Shown piece by piece: positions 15,780 through 24,792 of a stretch of DNA of 34,893 nucleotides. The notes beneath the pieces were generated by a model. It saw only the letters and a list, made by a program, of their open reading frames with translations, had not been told where the DNA came from and ran no database searches. Made by a program: the position numbers and the translations under genes. This stretch comes from Desulfovibrio sp. Its GTDB lineage: Bacteria > Desulfobacterota > Desulfovibrionia > Desulfovibrionales > Desulfovibrionaceae. Numbering within the stretch: the first letter of the stretch is position 1; every line of letters starts with the position of its first letter. Location of the stretch: positions 58,437-93,329 of the forward strand of contig NZ_JAAVBE010000011.1 in the NCBI RefSeq assembly GCF_014803725.1, read 5' to 3'.

Positions 15780-16910
15780 ATGAACAGAGTTTTCGGCCTT
15801 GTGGGCGCGCTGGCGCTCGCGCTTCTGCCTGTGCTTTCCGCGCAGCCCGCCTCGTGCGGCGAGATCAAGATCGGCCTCATGTGCCCGCTCACGGGCAAGT
15901 GGGCCTCCGAAGGGCAGGACATGAAGAATATCGTGAGCCTGCTCGTGGACGAGACCAACGCCAAAGGCGGCATCAACGGCGATACCGTGCGCCTCGTGGT
16001 GGAGGACGACGCCGGCGACCCGCGCACGGCCGCGCTCGCCGCGCAGAAGCTGGCCAGCGCCGGCGTGGCCGCGGTCATCGGCACCTATGGCTCGGCGGTG
16101 ACCGAAGCGAGCCAGAACATCTTCGACGAAGCGGGCCTCGTGCAGATCGGCACCGGCTCCACCAGCGTGCGCCTGACGGAAAAGGGCCTCGAGCGCTTCT
16201 TCCGCACCTGCCCCCGCGACGACGCCCAGGGCAAGTCGGCCGCAGCCGCCATTGAAAAGGGCGGCTACAAGGCCGTGGCCCTGCTCCACGACAATTCCTC
16301 CTATGCCAAGGGCCTTGCGGAGGAGAGCCGCGCCGCGCTCGAAAAGGCCGGCGTCAAGGTCATCTTCTTCGACGCGCTCACCCCGGGCGAGCGCGACTAC
16401 ACGGCCATCCTCACCAAGCTCAAGGCCGCGAATCCCGACCTTGTGTTCTTCACGGGCTACTATCCCGAGACAGGCATGCTGCTGCGCCAGAAAAAGGAAA
16501 TGTCGTGGAACGTGCCCATGATGGGCGGCGACGCGGCCAACCACCAGGATCTCGTCAAGATCGCCGGGCCCGAGGCAGCGGCCGGCTATTTCTTCATCAG
16601 CCCGCCCCTGCCGCAGGACATGGACACCCAGGAAGCCAGGGATTTTCTCGCCGCCTACAAGGCGAAGTATAACAGCGTGCCGGTTTCGGTGTGGGCGGTG
16701 CTCGCGGGCGACTCCTACAAGGCCATCGAGGCGGCGCTCGCCGCCGGCAAGGCCGACCCGGAGGCCATGGCCGCGTGGCTCAAGGAGCTCAAGGACCTGC
16801 CCGGCCTTTCCGGCAGCCTCGGCTTTGACGCCAAGGGCGACCGCGTGGGCGAATTTTACCGCACCTATGTGGTGAACAACGAGGGCGCCTTCGAGCTGCA
16901 ACCCCGCTAG
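15780..16910 (+). CDS. livK: Branched-chain amino acid ABC transporter, substrate-binding protein
   Basis: A 376-residue periplasmic protein. A signal peptide (MNRVFGLVGALALALLPVLSAQPASCG) precedes EIKIGLMCPLTGKWASEGQDM, the start of the Leu/Ile/Val-binding (type I) fold. GINGDTVRLVVEDDAGDPRTAALAAQKL, GTYGSAVTEASQNIF and TGYYPETGMLLRQ are typical of this family. The ligand could be branched-chain amino acids or another amino acid or amide; the family is broad. It heads a five-gene operon with two permeases and two ATPases and is separated from livH by 147 bases, longer than the other gaps. No convincing promoter was found in the short upstream region. Confidence 0.92.
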   Translation: MNRVFGLVGALALALLPVLSAQPASCGEIKIGLMCPLTGKWASEGQDMKNIVSLLVDETNAKGGINGDTVRLVVEDDAGDPRTAALAAQKLASAGVAAVIGTYGSAVTEASQNIFDEAGLVQIGTGSTSVRLTEKGLERFFRTCPRDDAQGKSAAAAIEKGGYKAVALLHDNSSYAKGLAEESRAALEKAGVKVIFFDALTPGERDYTAILTKLKAANPDLVFFTGYYPETGMLLRQKKEMSWNVPMMGGDAANHQDLVKIAGPEAAAGYFFISPPLPQDMDTQEARDFLAAYKAKYNSVPVSVWAVLAGDSYKAIEAALAAGKADPEAMAAWLKELKDLPGLSGSLGFDAKGDRVGEFYRTYVVNNEGAFELQPR

Positions 16911-16951
16911 GCTCCGGCGGATGGCCCCGGGATGGCGCCCCGCCGCCCGGG

Positions 16952-16984
16952 CGGCGCGCGACAGCCTGGGGCCGGCGCGCGACA
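16952..16984 (+). repeat. Two 12-base direct repeats between livK and livH
   Basis: CGGCGCGCGACA occurs at 16952-16963 and again at 16973-16984, exactly 21 bases apart (two helical turns). The 147-base gap also has the palindromic stretch GCCCGGGC. They may be an operator, a processing site or chance in a GC-rich region. Confidence 0.4.
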
Positions 16985-17057
16985 ACCGCGTGGATCTGTT
17001 TCAGGCCCGGTGCGTCGTGACGCGGCACACCGGGCACAAGGATTTCGGCGCGCAGGC

Positions 17058-17963
17058 ATGGAACAGTTTTTCCAGCAGCTTCTCAACGGTCTGGCCGTGG
17101 GCGGCATCTACGCCTTGGTGGCCCTGGGTTACACCATGGTTTATGGCGTGCTCAAGCTCATCAATTTCGCCCACGGCGACCTGTTCACCATCGGGGCCTA
17201 TCTCGGCCTCACCCTGCTCGTCAGCGGCAAGCTCGCGGGCGTGCTGCCCCCGGCCGTGGCCGTGCTCGCCGTCTTTGTCATGGTGGGGCTGCTCGTGGCG
17301 CTCATCGGCGTATTGCTCGAACGCGCGGCCTACCGCCCCCTGCGCGGCGCCAACCGGCTCTCGGCCGTGGTGTCCGCGCTGGGGGCCTCCATCTTTTTTG
17401 AAAACGCCATCATGCTCATCTACGGGGCGCGCGTCTACGTCTATCCCGACTTCCTGCGCCCGGACTTCACGGTCAATCTCTTCGGCGTGAGCGTGCCCGG
17501 CGTGCGCCTGCTCATCCTCGGGGCCAGCGTGGCGCTCATGCTGGCGCTCTCGGCCTTCATCCAGCGCACGCGCATGGGCGCGGCCATCCGCGCCACGGCC
17601 ATCGACCCCGGGGCCGCGCGTCTCATGGGCATCAATGTGGACCGGGTCATCGCGCTCGTCTTCCTCATCGGGCCGGGGCTCGGCGGCATGGCCGGGCTCA
17701 TGGTGGGCATCTATTACGGCCAGATAGACTTCACCATGGGCTGGTCCTACGGGCTCAAGGCCTTCACCGCCGCCATCCTCGGCGGCATCGGCAATATCCC
17801 CGGGGCCATGCTCGGCGGGCTCCTCCTCGGCGTCACCGAGGCGCTCGCCGCCGGCTATGTGGCCATGGCCTGGAAGGACGCCGTGGCCTTTCTCGTGCTC
17901 ATCCTCATCCTCATCATCCGCCCCACGGGCATCCTGGGCGAGCGTACGGCGGACAAGCTATGA
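17058..17963 (+). CDS. livH: Branched-chain amino acid ABC transporter permease LivH
   Basis: A 301-residue inner-membrane protein with about eight spans. Typical LivH segments are LLNGLAVGGIYALVALGYTMVYGVLKLINFAHGDLF at the N-terminus, LRGANRLSAVVSALGASIFFENAIMLIYG, RTRMGAAIRATAIDPGAARLMGINVDRVI and GGIGNIPGAMLGGLLLGVTEAL. It forms the membrane channel with LivM. The chosen ATG at 17058 matches the usual LivH start (MEQFFQQLLNGLAVGG) but has only a weak SD (AAGG 12+ bases upstream). LivM starts within its stop (ATGA overlap). Confidence 0.94.
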   Translation: MEQFFQQLLNGLAVGGIYALVALGYTMVYGVLKLINFAHGDLFTIGAYLGLTLLVSGKLAGVLPPAVAVLAVFVMVGLLVALIGVLLERAAYRPLRGANRLSAVVSALGASIFFENAIMLIYGARVYVYPDFLRPDFTVNLFGVSVPGVRLLILGASVALMLALSAFIQRTRMGAAIRATAIDPGAARLMGINVDRVIALVFLIGPGLGGMAGLMVGIYYGQIDFTMGWSYGLKAFTAAILGGIGNIPGAMLGGLLLGVTEALAAGYVAMAWKDAVAFLVLILILIIRPTGILGERTADKL

Positions 17964-18903
17964 GCCGCACGCCGCTCTATGTGGCGCTGGCCGTGGTCAT
18001 CGCGGGCCTGCCGCTCGTCTGCAACGCCTACTGGACGGATGTCTGCGTGATGATCGGGCTCTATGCCCTGCTGTCGCTCTCGCTCAATGTGATGCTCGGG
18101 CAGGCCGGCATCTTCAACATGGGGCACGCGGCCTTTTTCGCCGTAGGCGCCTACACCACGGCCATCCTCAACACCGTGTGCCACTGGTCCATCTTCCTCA
18201 CCATGCTGCCCGCGGGCGCGGCGGCCGGGCTCTTCGCGCTGGCCGTGGCGCGGCCCATCATCCACCTTCGGGGCGATTACCTGCTGATCGTGACCATCGG
18301 CATCGTGGAGATCGTGCGTATCGCGCTCATCAACGACGTCTTCGGCCTCACCGGCGGTGCCAACGGCATTTTCGGCATTTCGCGGCCCGTGTTCTTCGGC
18401 TTCCGCATCGTCAAGGGCATCCAGTTCTATTATCTGGTCTGGGGCATGGTGGGCGTGAGCATGCTGCTCTTTTACGGGCTGTGGCGCTCGCGTTTCGGGC
18501 GCGCGCTCAACTATATCAAGGAGGACGATGTCGCGGCCGAGGGCTGCGGCGTCAACGTCACGGGCTACAAGCTCGCCGCCTTCACCCTGGGCGCGGCCTG
18601 GGCCGGCATGGCCGGTACGGTCTATGCCGCCAAGATGCTGACCATCGCGCCGGAATCCTTCAATTTCATGGAATCGGTCATCCTCTTCGCCGTGGTCATC
18701 CTCTCCGGGGGGAGCCAGCTGGGCGTGCTCGTGAGCGTGTTCCTGTTCATCGGGCTGCCCGAGCTGTTGCGCGAGTTTTCCGAGGCGCGCATGCTCATCT
18801 TCGGCCTTGCCATGATGGTGATGATGATCTGGCGGCCGCAGGGCCTCTTGCCGCCGCTGCCCCGCCGCTACGCCATGCCGCCCCCGCAGGAGGGGGCGCG
18901 CCC

Positions 18904-18907
<4 letters not shown>
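17960..18907 (+). CDS. livM: Branched-chain amino acid ABC transporter permease LivM
   Basis: A 315-residue inner-membrane protein with 8-9 spans and LivM hallmarks: YALLSLSLNVMLGQAGIFNMGHAAFFAVGAYTTAIL, LRGDYLLIVTIGIVEIVRI, RALNYIKEDDVAAEGCGVNVTGYKLAAFTLGAAWAGMAG and SPESFNF-type APESFNFMESVILFAVVILSGG. It pairs with LivH. Its ATG overlaps the livH stop by four bases and its stop overlaps the livG start by four, so the three proteins are translationally coupled. The C-terminal ~20 residues (PPLPRRYAMPPPQEGARP) are Pro-rich and cytoplasmic. Confidence 0.94.
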
Positions 18908-19674
<767 letters not shown>

Positions 19675-19675
19675 G

Positions 19676-20386
<711 letters not shown>

Positions 20387-20423
20387 CGCCCGGGCCGCGC
20401 CATTTTTCACCCGCCACACGCGC

Positions 20424-20459
20424 AAAAGCGGCGTCTGCACCATACAGACGCCGCTTTTT
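20424..20459 (+). terminator. Strong, bidirectional terminator after the liv operon
   Basis: GCGGCGTCTG (20428-20437) and CAGACGCCGC (20445-20454) form a perfect 10-base stem, extended by AAAA/TTTT, with a seven-base loop and five T. The same hairpin gives a T-run on the minus strand and can also end the YbjQ-like gene. Confidence 0.95.
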
Positions 20460-20524
20460 ACGGCCGGCTCTCCTTTCCGGCCGGTGGGGACCGTTGCCGA
20501 AAGCCCGGGGGAAAACTCGTTTCG

Positions 20525-20947
20525 CTAGATCATGTCGTCGTTGATGCGCTGGTCGCGCTCGCGGAAGCGCTGCTGGAGCATGAGGGGCAGGCTTTCCGGG
20601 TCGGCGGGGTCGTACTCGAACATCACGGCCGTGCCGTAGCAGGTGAAATACTTGCTGCCGTCGGGATGGAAGGCCACGTTCTCGTTATAGCCCACGATGG
20701 CCTGCGCGCCCTTGTTCATGGCGCGGGCGGCCATGCCGAAAAAGGCCTCTTCCGAGTCATAGCCGCGGCAGCACACGAGGCCGAGCACCTTGGCGATCTT
20801 GCGGCCTTCCACCTGATGGGTGGTCACGACCGGGAAACGCCCGGCCAGAAAGGCCTCGCGCACGCGCGAGTCGGCCGCGGGCGCGGTGTTCTGCTGCTTC
20901 TCGGCCTTGCGGGCCTTTTTGTCGTTACCGCCGAGCAAGAAAAACAT
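20525..20947 (-). CDS. YbjQ-like (UPF0145 / DUF74) domain protein
   Basis: A 140-residue cytoplasmic protein. Residues ~38-112 are a YbjQ-type domain: FPVVTTHQVEGRKIAKVLGLVCCRG, then GAQAIVGYNENVAF and TCYGTAVMFE; in YbjQ proteins this region contains the GxxIxxxxGxVxG and GANAIVG signatures. YbjQ proteins form stable pentamers of unknown role. This one has about 37 N-terminal residues, rich in Lys and Arg (NDKKARKAEKQQ), and a C-terminal helix beyond the domain. It starts after GGGAGG at 20947. Its promoter is a good sigma-54 site, so expression may be controlled by an enhancer-binding protein. Confidence 0.72.
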   Translation of the reverse strand: MFFLLGGNDKKARKAEKQQNTAPAADSRVREAFLAGRFPVVTTHQVEGRKIAKVLGLVCCRGYDSEEAFFGMAARAMNKGAQAIVGYNENVAFHPDGSKYFTCYGTAVMFEYDPADPESLPLMLQQRFRERDQRINDDMI

Positions 20948-21073
20948 GGCAACCTCCCAAAACGATCTTCCGGTCTCTTCCGGCTTGCTTTCGCCGGATG
21001 CCCCGGCAAACGTATTTTTCTTGAGTGCGCCCGGCGTTGCCCCCAGGCCGCGCCGTGCGTTGCCCGAGGTATT

Positions 21074-21089
21074 GCAAAGAGCTTGCCAG
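21074..21089 (-). promoter_or_regulatory. Sigma-54 (RpoN) promoter for the YbjQ-like gene
   Basis: On the minus strand TGGCAA-N5-TTGCA (21089-21074), with GG and GC 10 bases apart as required for the -24/-12 elements; it differs from the consensus TGGCAC-N5-TTGCA by one base. Transcription would start near 21063, giving a leader of about 115 bases to the start codon at 20947. Confidence 0.7.
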
Positions 21090-21090
21090 A

Positions 21091-21104
21091 ATTACAAGTA
21101 ATTG
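21091..21104. promoter_or_regulatory. Palindrome AATTAC-AA-GTAATT next to the sigma-54 promoter
   Basis: A perfect 6-2-6 inverted repeat, AT-rich in a GC-rich context, directly upstream of the -24 element. It could be a regulator site (repressor, or a close enhancer site). Confidence 0.45.
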
Positions 21105-21157
21105 ATTTAGCAGGGCATCATCAAAGACGAAAGGGACGGCAACGCGCTGCAGGCTGC

Positions 21158-21197
21158 AAAAAACTCCGGCCCTGTCGGAAAGCTGACAGGGCCGGAG
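21158..21197 (-). terminator. Rho-independent terminator of the lipoprotein/sugar-acid operon
   Basis: CTCCGGCCCTGTC (21164-21176) pairs perfectly with GACAGGGCCGGAG (21185-21197) over an eight-base loop. On the minus strand a run of six T follows (21163-21158). It lies 57 bases after the stop of the lipoprotein gene. Confidence 0.95.
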
Positions 21198-21253
21198 TAC
21201 GGGAAAAGGCACGAGGGGACGGCGGCCGCCTGAGCGGGGAGTGCGAGCGCGCC

Positions 21254-22375
21254 TCAGCGCGTGCGCAGGCCGTTGGCCTCGCGCACAAAGGCATTATAGG
21301 CCGCGCGGCTGCGCAACGCCGCCACATTGAGCTCGCGCCGCTGCGGCGGGTAAAAGCCCTCGGCGAGCCCCCGCCCCAGCGCGTCGGCATAGGCCTGCGC
21401 CTCCTTGAGGAAGGCGCGGTACTGCCGCTCGAGCTGCGGGGCCGCGGCAAAGGGCGGCTTGCCCGCTTCGGCGATGCGGTTTGCAAGCTCCGTATGGATA
21501 TGCTCAAGCGAGGTGCGCGCCGCGGCTTCCAGGGTGGCTGCGGCCTCGCTTGCCTGCTTCTCCGCGGCTGCGCCCTTGGCCGCAACTTCGCCCGCGGCCG
21601 CGGCGTCTTCCGCGCCCAGAAGCTCCGCCGCCCGCCCGAAGCCGGCGAAGATGGCACCTGCGGCCTCGATCTGCCGTTGCAGCGGGTGCCCGCGCAGGAG
21701 CGCGGCCTCGGCCTCGGCGGCGCGGGCCTCAACGATTTCCAGCCAGGACTTGCGGGCGGCCATGAACTCGGCGTGGTCCGCGTCCAGCTTGGCCGCCAGC
21801 GCCTTGCCCTTGGCGCCGTCGTCACGGATGCGGCTGTCGGCCACATAGTCTTCCAGCGCCTTGTACTTGCCGAGCAGGCTGTCCAGCGCCTTGTCCATGC
21901 CGGCCAGCGCGGCGGTGAGCTTCGCCGCCTCCGCCTCGCTGAAGAGGCCGGCCTTGGGCTTGAGCCGCGCTTTCGCCGCCTCCCTACCGCCCACATTCCT
22001 GGGGCGCCCCGGCAACTGCCAGGTTTTGAGGTAGAAGCGCGCATTGGCGTAGAGCGCTTCAGGCAGCGCATAATAGCCGGTCTCCAGCGCGTTCATGGCC
22101 GTATTGTGGAAGTCGAGCGCGGCCTCGGCGCGGGCGCGTTCTTCGGCGGTCAGTTCCGGCCCGGGGGCGGGCACCGCTTCCGGCGCGGCCTTCGTGACGG
22201 CCGGGGGAGCGGGCGCCTTGCCTGCGGCGCTTTGCGCCGTCTTTTGGGCGCCCTTCTCCCCGCCCTTCTCCTCGTCCGCACCGCAGGCGCAGAGGGCCGC
22301 AGCCAGCAGCACACACAGCGCGAGCGCGAGGCCGCGGAGGCATCGCGGCTCAGACATGGTCTTCGATCCAGGCAT
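21254..22375 (-). CDS. DUF3829-like lipoprotein, unknown function
   Basis: A 373-residue exported protein with a lipobox-type signal (LALALCVLLAAALCAC; acylated Cys about 31). A Lys/Ala/Pro-rich linker of 35 residues is followed by a long helical domain (ELTAEERARAEAALDFHNTAMNALETGYYALPEALY..., ending RELNVAALRSRAAYNAFVREANG) that looks like DUF3829. The ATG at 22375 with GAGGGGG before it was chosen; an ATG at 22357 with a weaker site also gives a good signal. It overlaps the HAD gene and ends the minus-strand operon. A role in cell envelope maintenance is only inferred from the lipobox and neighbours. Confidence 0.7.
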   Translation of the reverse strand: MPGSKTMSEPRCLRGLALALCVLLAAALCACGADEEKGGEKGAQKTAQSAAGKAPAPPAVTKAAPEAVPAPGPELTAEERARAEAALDFHNTAMNALETGYYALPEALYANARFYLKTWQLPGRPRNVGGREAAKARLKPKAGLFSEAEAAKLTAALAGMDKALDSLLGKYKALEDYVADSRIRDDGAKGKALAAKLDADHAEFMAARKSWLEIVEARAAEAEAALLRGHPLQRQIEAAGAIFAGFGRAAELLGAEDAAAAGEVAAKGAAAEKQASEAAATLEAAARTSLEHIHTELANRIAEAGKPPFAAAPQLERQYRAFLKEAQAYADALGRGLAEGFYPPQRRELNVAALRSRAAYNAFVREANGLRTR

Positions 22376-22985
22376 TGAGCCCCCTCAGATCCGGCCCCCA
22401 GGGGAAGGGGCCGCCCTTGAGTTCCGGGCCCACGCCATAGAAGCGCGTGCCCACCTGTTCGGCGGCGTCGCGGTCGGTCACGGCGTCGCCCACCATGAGG
22501 GCCGCCTCGGGCGCGACGCCCGCGCCGTTCACGATGCGCGCCAGAAGCTCGGCCTTGGCCGGCGGCGAGCCGTGGATGCCGGTGAACATGTCGGCGAGGC
22601 CGCGCTCGGCGAGCACGGCGCGGACTTCCTCCTCCGGCGCGCCGGAACAGACATAGAGCGGCAGGCGGCCGCGCCACGTTTCCAGCACTTCGATGGCACC
22701 CGGGATGAGCGCGCAGCGGCGCACCTCATCCAGCGCGTAGTCCGCGAAGCGGCGCCCCCATTCTTCCGATTCTTCCGGCGTGATCTCCCGGCCAAGCACC
22801 TCCCGGAAAAACCAGGCGAACTTGCGATAGCGGCTCACGCCGCCATGCACCGTATGGTACATGACGAAGCGGTCGCGCGCCTCGGGCCCGAAGGGCTCGG
22901 CCAGGCGGGCGAAGGCCCGCGTCTTGACAGGCACGCTGTCGAGGATGACGCCGTCGCAGTCAAAAACCAGACATTCCAGCTTCAT
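22350..22985 (-). CDS. HAD-superfamily phosphatase (capped, phosphoglycolate-phosphatase-like)
   Basis: A 211-residue HAD hydrolase. Motif I is CLVFDCDGVILDS (DxD), motif II is in YVCSGAPEEEV (Ser/Thr), and motif IV is VGDAVTDRDAAEQVG with two acidic residues. The cap lies between motif I and II, so it is of the beta-phosphoglucomutase/Gph type and not the capless KdsC type. It should remove phosphate from a small metabolite, possibly a sugar acid phosphate made by the neighbouring genes. It follows the acyltransferase gene by nine bases and overlaps the lipoprotein gene. Confidence 0.82.
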   Translation of the reverse strand: MKLECLVFDCDGVILDSVPVKTRAFARLAEPFGPEARDRFVMYHTVHGGVSRYRKFAWFFREVLGREITPEESEEWGRRFADYALDEVRRCALIPGAIEVLETWRGRLPLYVCSGAPEEEVRAVLAERGLADMFTGIHGSPPAKAELLARIVNGAGVAPEAALMVGDAVTDRDAAEQVGTRFYGVGPELKGGPFPWGPDLRGLNAWIEDHV

Positions 22986-22994
22986 GTCCCTGCC

Positions 22995-23678
22995 TTATCC
23001 TTGTTCGTGCCCGCCGGCCGCGCTTCTCCCCGCTTTCCCCCGACTCCCGATGACGCGCGCCGGCACCCCGCCCACCACGCAGAAAGGCTCCACGTCGCGC
23101 GTGACCACCGCGCCCGCGCCCACCACGGCCCCGCGCCCGATGCGCACATCCGGGGTGATGACGCAGTTGGCGCCGATCCAGACATCGTCCTCAATGATGA
23201 CCGTGCCGGGCACATGGCCCTGCCGCATGATGGGCACGTCGCAGCGCTCAAAGCAGTGATTGGCCGCGCGCACCACCGTGCCCGGGCCGATGGCCGTGCA
23301 GCTGCCGATTTCGATGCGGCCATGGTCCGCGCCGAGATGCACCCCCGGCGAGAGCGCCGCGCCGTCCGCGAGCTCGAGTGCGCCGTCCTGCGCCGTGAGG
23401 ATGCAGTGACGCCCCACGCGCACGCCGCGGCCAAAGCGCATGTTGCGGCAGCCGGCCAGGCTCACGCCGGTGCCGAAGCGCACCAGAGTCCGCGAGGCGA
23501 AGAGCGGCAGCCAGCAGAGCGCCCTGAGGCCCATGCCCAAAGGCGTGGGAAGCCAGCCGAAGAGCGCCACCCACAGTTCTTCGAGCGCGGCGGCCAGCCG
23601 GGCCGCGGCCGTGGGGGCTTTCGGGGGGGTGGGGGCAGCGGGCGCGCCCTCCCCGCCTGCGGGCTCCGGGCTCTCCAT
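22995..23678 (-). CDS. Hexapeptide-repeat acyltransferase (LbH fold)
   Basis: A 227-residue protein. After a Pro/Ala-rich N-terminus, a hydrophobic segment ([20 protein letters not shown]) precedes a left-handed beta-helix (residues ~75-215) with [LIV]-G-x(4) hexapeptides: [90 protein letters not shown]. The likely catalytic His is in [13 protein letters not shown]. The end of the helix has the acetyltransferase VVGGVPAR signature of NodL/maltose O-acetyltransferase proteins. It starts one base after the cytidylyltransferase stop codon, so it is probably cotranscribed and may acetylate a surface sugar. Confidence 0.78.
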   Translation of the reverse strand: MESPEPAGGEGAPAAPTPPKAPTAAARLAAALEELWVALFGWLPTPLGMGLRALCWLPLFASRTLVRFGTGVSLAGCRNMRFGRGVRVGRHCILTAQDGALELADGAALSPGVHLGADHGRIEIGSCTAIGPGTVVRAANHCFERCDVPIMRQGHVPGTVIIEDDVWIGANCVITPDVRIGRGAVVGAGAVVTRDVEPFCVVGGVPARVIGSRGKAGRSAAGGHEQG

Positions 23679-24458
23679 CTAGCGCGCCTTGTCGGCGTAG
23701 GCCGCCATGAGGTCGTCACCCTCCATGAGCCGCGCCACGCGGGCGAGGTCTTCGGGCGTGTCCACGCTCCAGGTGCGGGCCGCCGTGGGCACCATGCGCA
23801 CCTTTTCGCCATGCTCGAGGATGCGCAGCATGTCCACGGACTCGTAAATCTCGAGCGGGCTCTCCTCCATCTCGTTGAAGCGCAACAGATAGTCGCGCCG
23901 GAAGGGGATGATGCACACCTGCTTGCGCATGGGCACCTTGTCGCTCCCCTTCTTGCGCGAGGGGATGGGCTCACGCGAAAAATAGAGGGCGTCGTTCGCG
24001 CGGTCCACCACCACCTTGACCTCGTTGGGATCCTCGAATTCCGCCAGGGTCTCCATCTCGGCCATGAGGTTGGTCACGTTGACCGCGGGCTCGTCCAGCA
24101 GCGGCTGCACGGCCGCGTCAATCATCTCCGGCCGCACCATGGGCTCGTCGCCCTGCACCATGACCACGATATCCGCGCGCTTGCCGGTGAGCTCCTCGAT
24201 CTTGAGCAGGGCTTCGGCCGTGCGCGTGGAGCAGCGCACGTGGTGGTCGCCGGTCATGACGCAGTTGAGGCCCACGCGCTTGCAGTAGTCCTCGATGATG
24301 GGGTCGCAGGTGGCCACCCAGGTGGAGGAGAGGATGGGGCTCATGGCCGTACGGAAGGCCACGTGCCCCACCATGGGGACATGGTGGATGAGCGCCAGGG
24401 GCTTGCCGGGATAGCGGCTCGAGCCCATGCGCGCCGGAATGATGGCGATGATGTTCAC
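23679..24458 (-). CDS. KdsB-like cytidylyltransferase, divergent
   Basis: A 259-residue nucleotidyltransferase. The N-terminal IPARMGSSRYPGKPL (7-21) is the CTP-binding signature of KdsB-type enzymes, MVQGDEPMVRPEMID is the metal/nucleotide site, and DPNEVKVVVD...DALYFSREPIPS is typical of KdsB. However, the Kdo-contacting region, usually HxSGT[DE]RxAE, reads HHVRCSTRTAEAL, so the sugar substrate may differ from Kdo. The GTG at 24458 with AAGGAG seven bases before was used as start, giving VNIIAIIPARM. A product CMP-sugar acid is implied. The gene leads a unit with the acyltransferase, HAD and lipoprotein genes. Confidence 0.78.
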   Translation of the reverse strand: MNIIAIIPARMGSSRYPGKPLALIHHVPMVGHVAFRTAMSPILSSTWVATCDPIIEDYCKRVGLNCVMTGDHHVRCSTRTAEALLKIEELTGKRADIVVMVQGDEPMVRPEMIDAAVQPLLDEPAVNVTNLMAEMETLAEFEDPNEVKVVVDRANDALYFSREPIPSRKKGSDKVPMRKQVCIIPFRRDYLLRFNEMEESPLEIYESVDMLRILEHGEKVRMVPTAARTWSVDTPEDLARVARLMEGDDLMAAYADKAR

Positions 24459-24573
24459 TGGCGTACTCCTTGCGGGCTGTGTGAGGCTTTGCTTGTTCGG
24501 CTTGACTAAGCAGGACACGCGTTCCCTGCTTCTGCTGCTTCCTTAACGCCGAAATTATCCGTCAAAAACAGCC

Positions 24574-24670
24574 TTTTAGGTTCCGGCGGCGTCAGAAAAA
24601 AATTTCCTCGGTCGAGTACTTAAGTACACTCCCTTCGGAAATTATTTTTCTTCCTTGCCGGAACCTAAAA
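24574..24670. repeat. 97-base imperfect palindrome in the 24459-24792 gap
   Basis: TTTTAGGTTCCGGC (24574-24587) and GCCGGAACCTAAAA (24657-24670) are perfect 14-base arms. The interior continues to pair (GAAAAAAATTTCC at 24595-24607 against GGAAATTATTTTTC at 24637-24650) up to the 12-base palindrome GTACTTAAGTAC (24616-24627), almost exactly at the centre of symmetry. Composition is far less GC-rich than the flanks. It could act as a terminator, a cruciform, a MITE-like element or part of a structured RNA. Further out, AAGCAGG/CCTGCTT (24508-24531) and a minus-strand GATAAT (24559-24554) are also present. Confidence 0.6.
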
Positions 24671-24687
24671 ATCTTATTTTTTAGGAT

Positions 24688-24740
24688 TCTTCCGGCACCA
24701 GCACCCGTCTTCCGCTTCGCTCCAGACGGACGAAGGAAGA
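24688..24740. repeat. Second stem-loop in the 24459-24792 gap
   Basis: TCTTCC (24688-24693) pairs with GGAAGA (24735-24740), and inside it CCGTCT (24705-24710) with AGACGG (24724-24729). It follows the 97-base palindrome, 17 bases beyond its right arm, with an A/T-rich link. The rest of the gap up to 24792 shows nothing further. Confidence 0.45.
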
Positions 24741-24792
24741 TTTCATCGCATTACATACAAGCCATTGTGAAAATCCTTGTCATACATGGCCC

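Noticed and set aside
16952..16984. CRISPR array
   Set aside because: Only two 12-base copies with a 9-base spacer; no array structure anywhere in the window.
22350..22985. KdsC (Kdo-8-phosphate phosphatase)
   Set aside because: The protein has a C1 cap and phosphoglycolate-phosphatase motifs; KdsC is capless and tetrameric.
24459..24792. Insertion sequence or tRNA/tmRNA gene in the AT-rich gap
   Set aside because: No transposase frame, target duplication, tRNA cloverleaf or CCA end could be found; only hairpins are seen.
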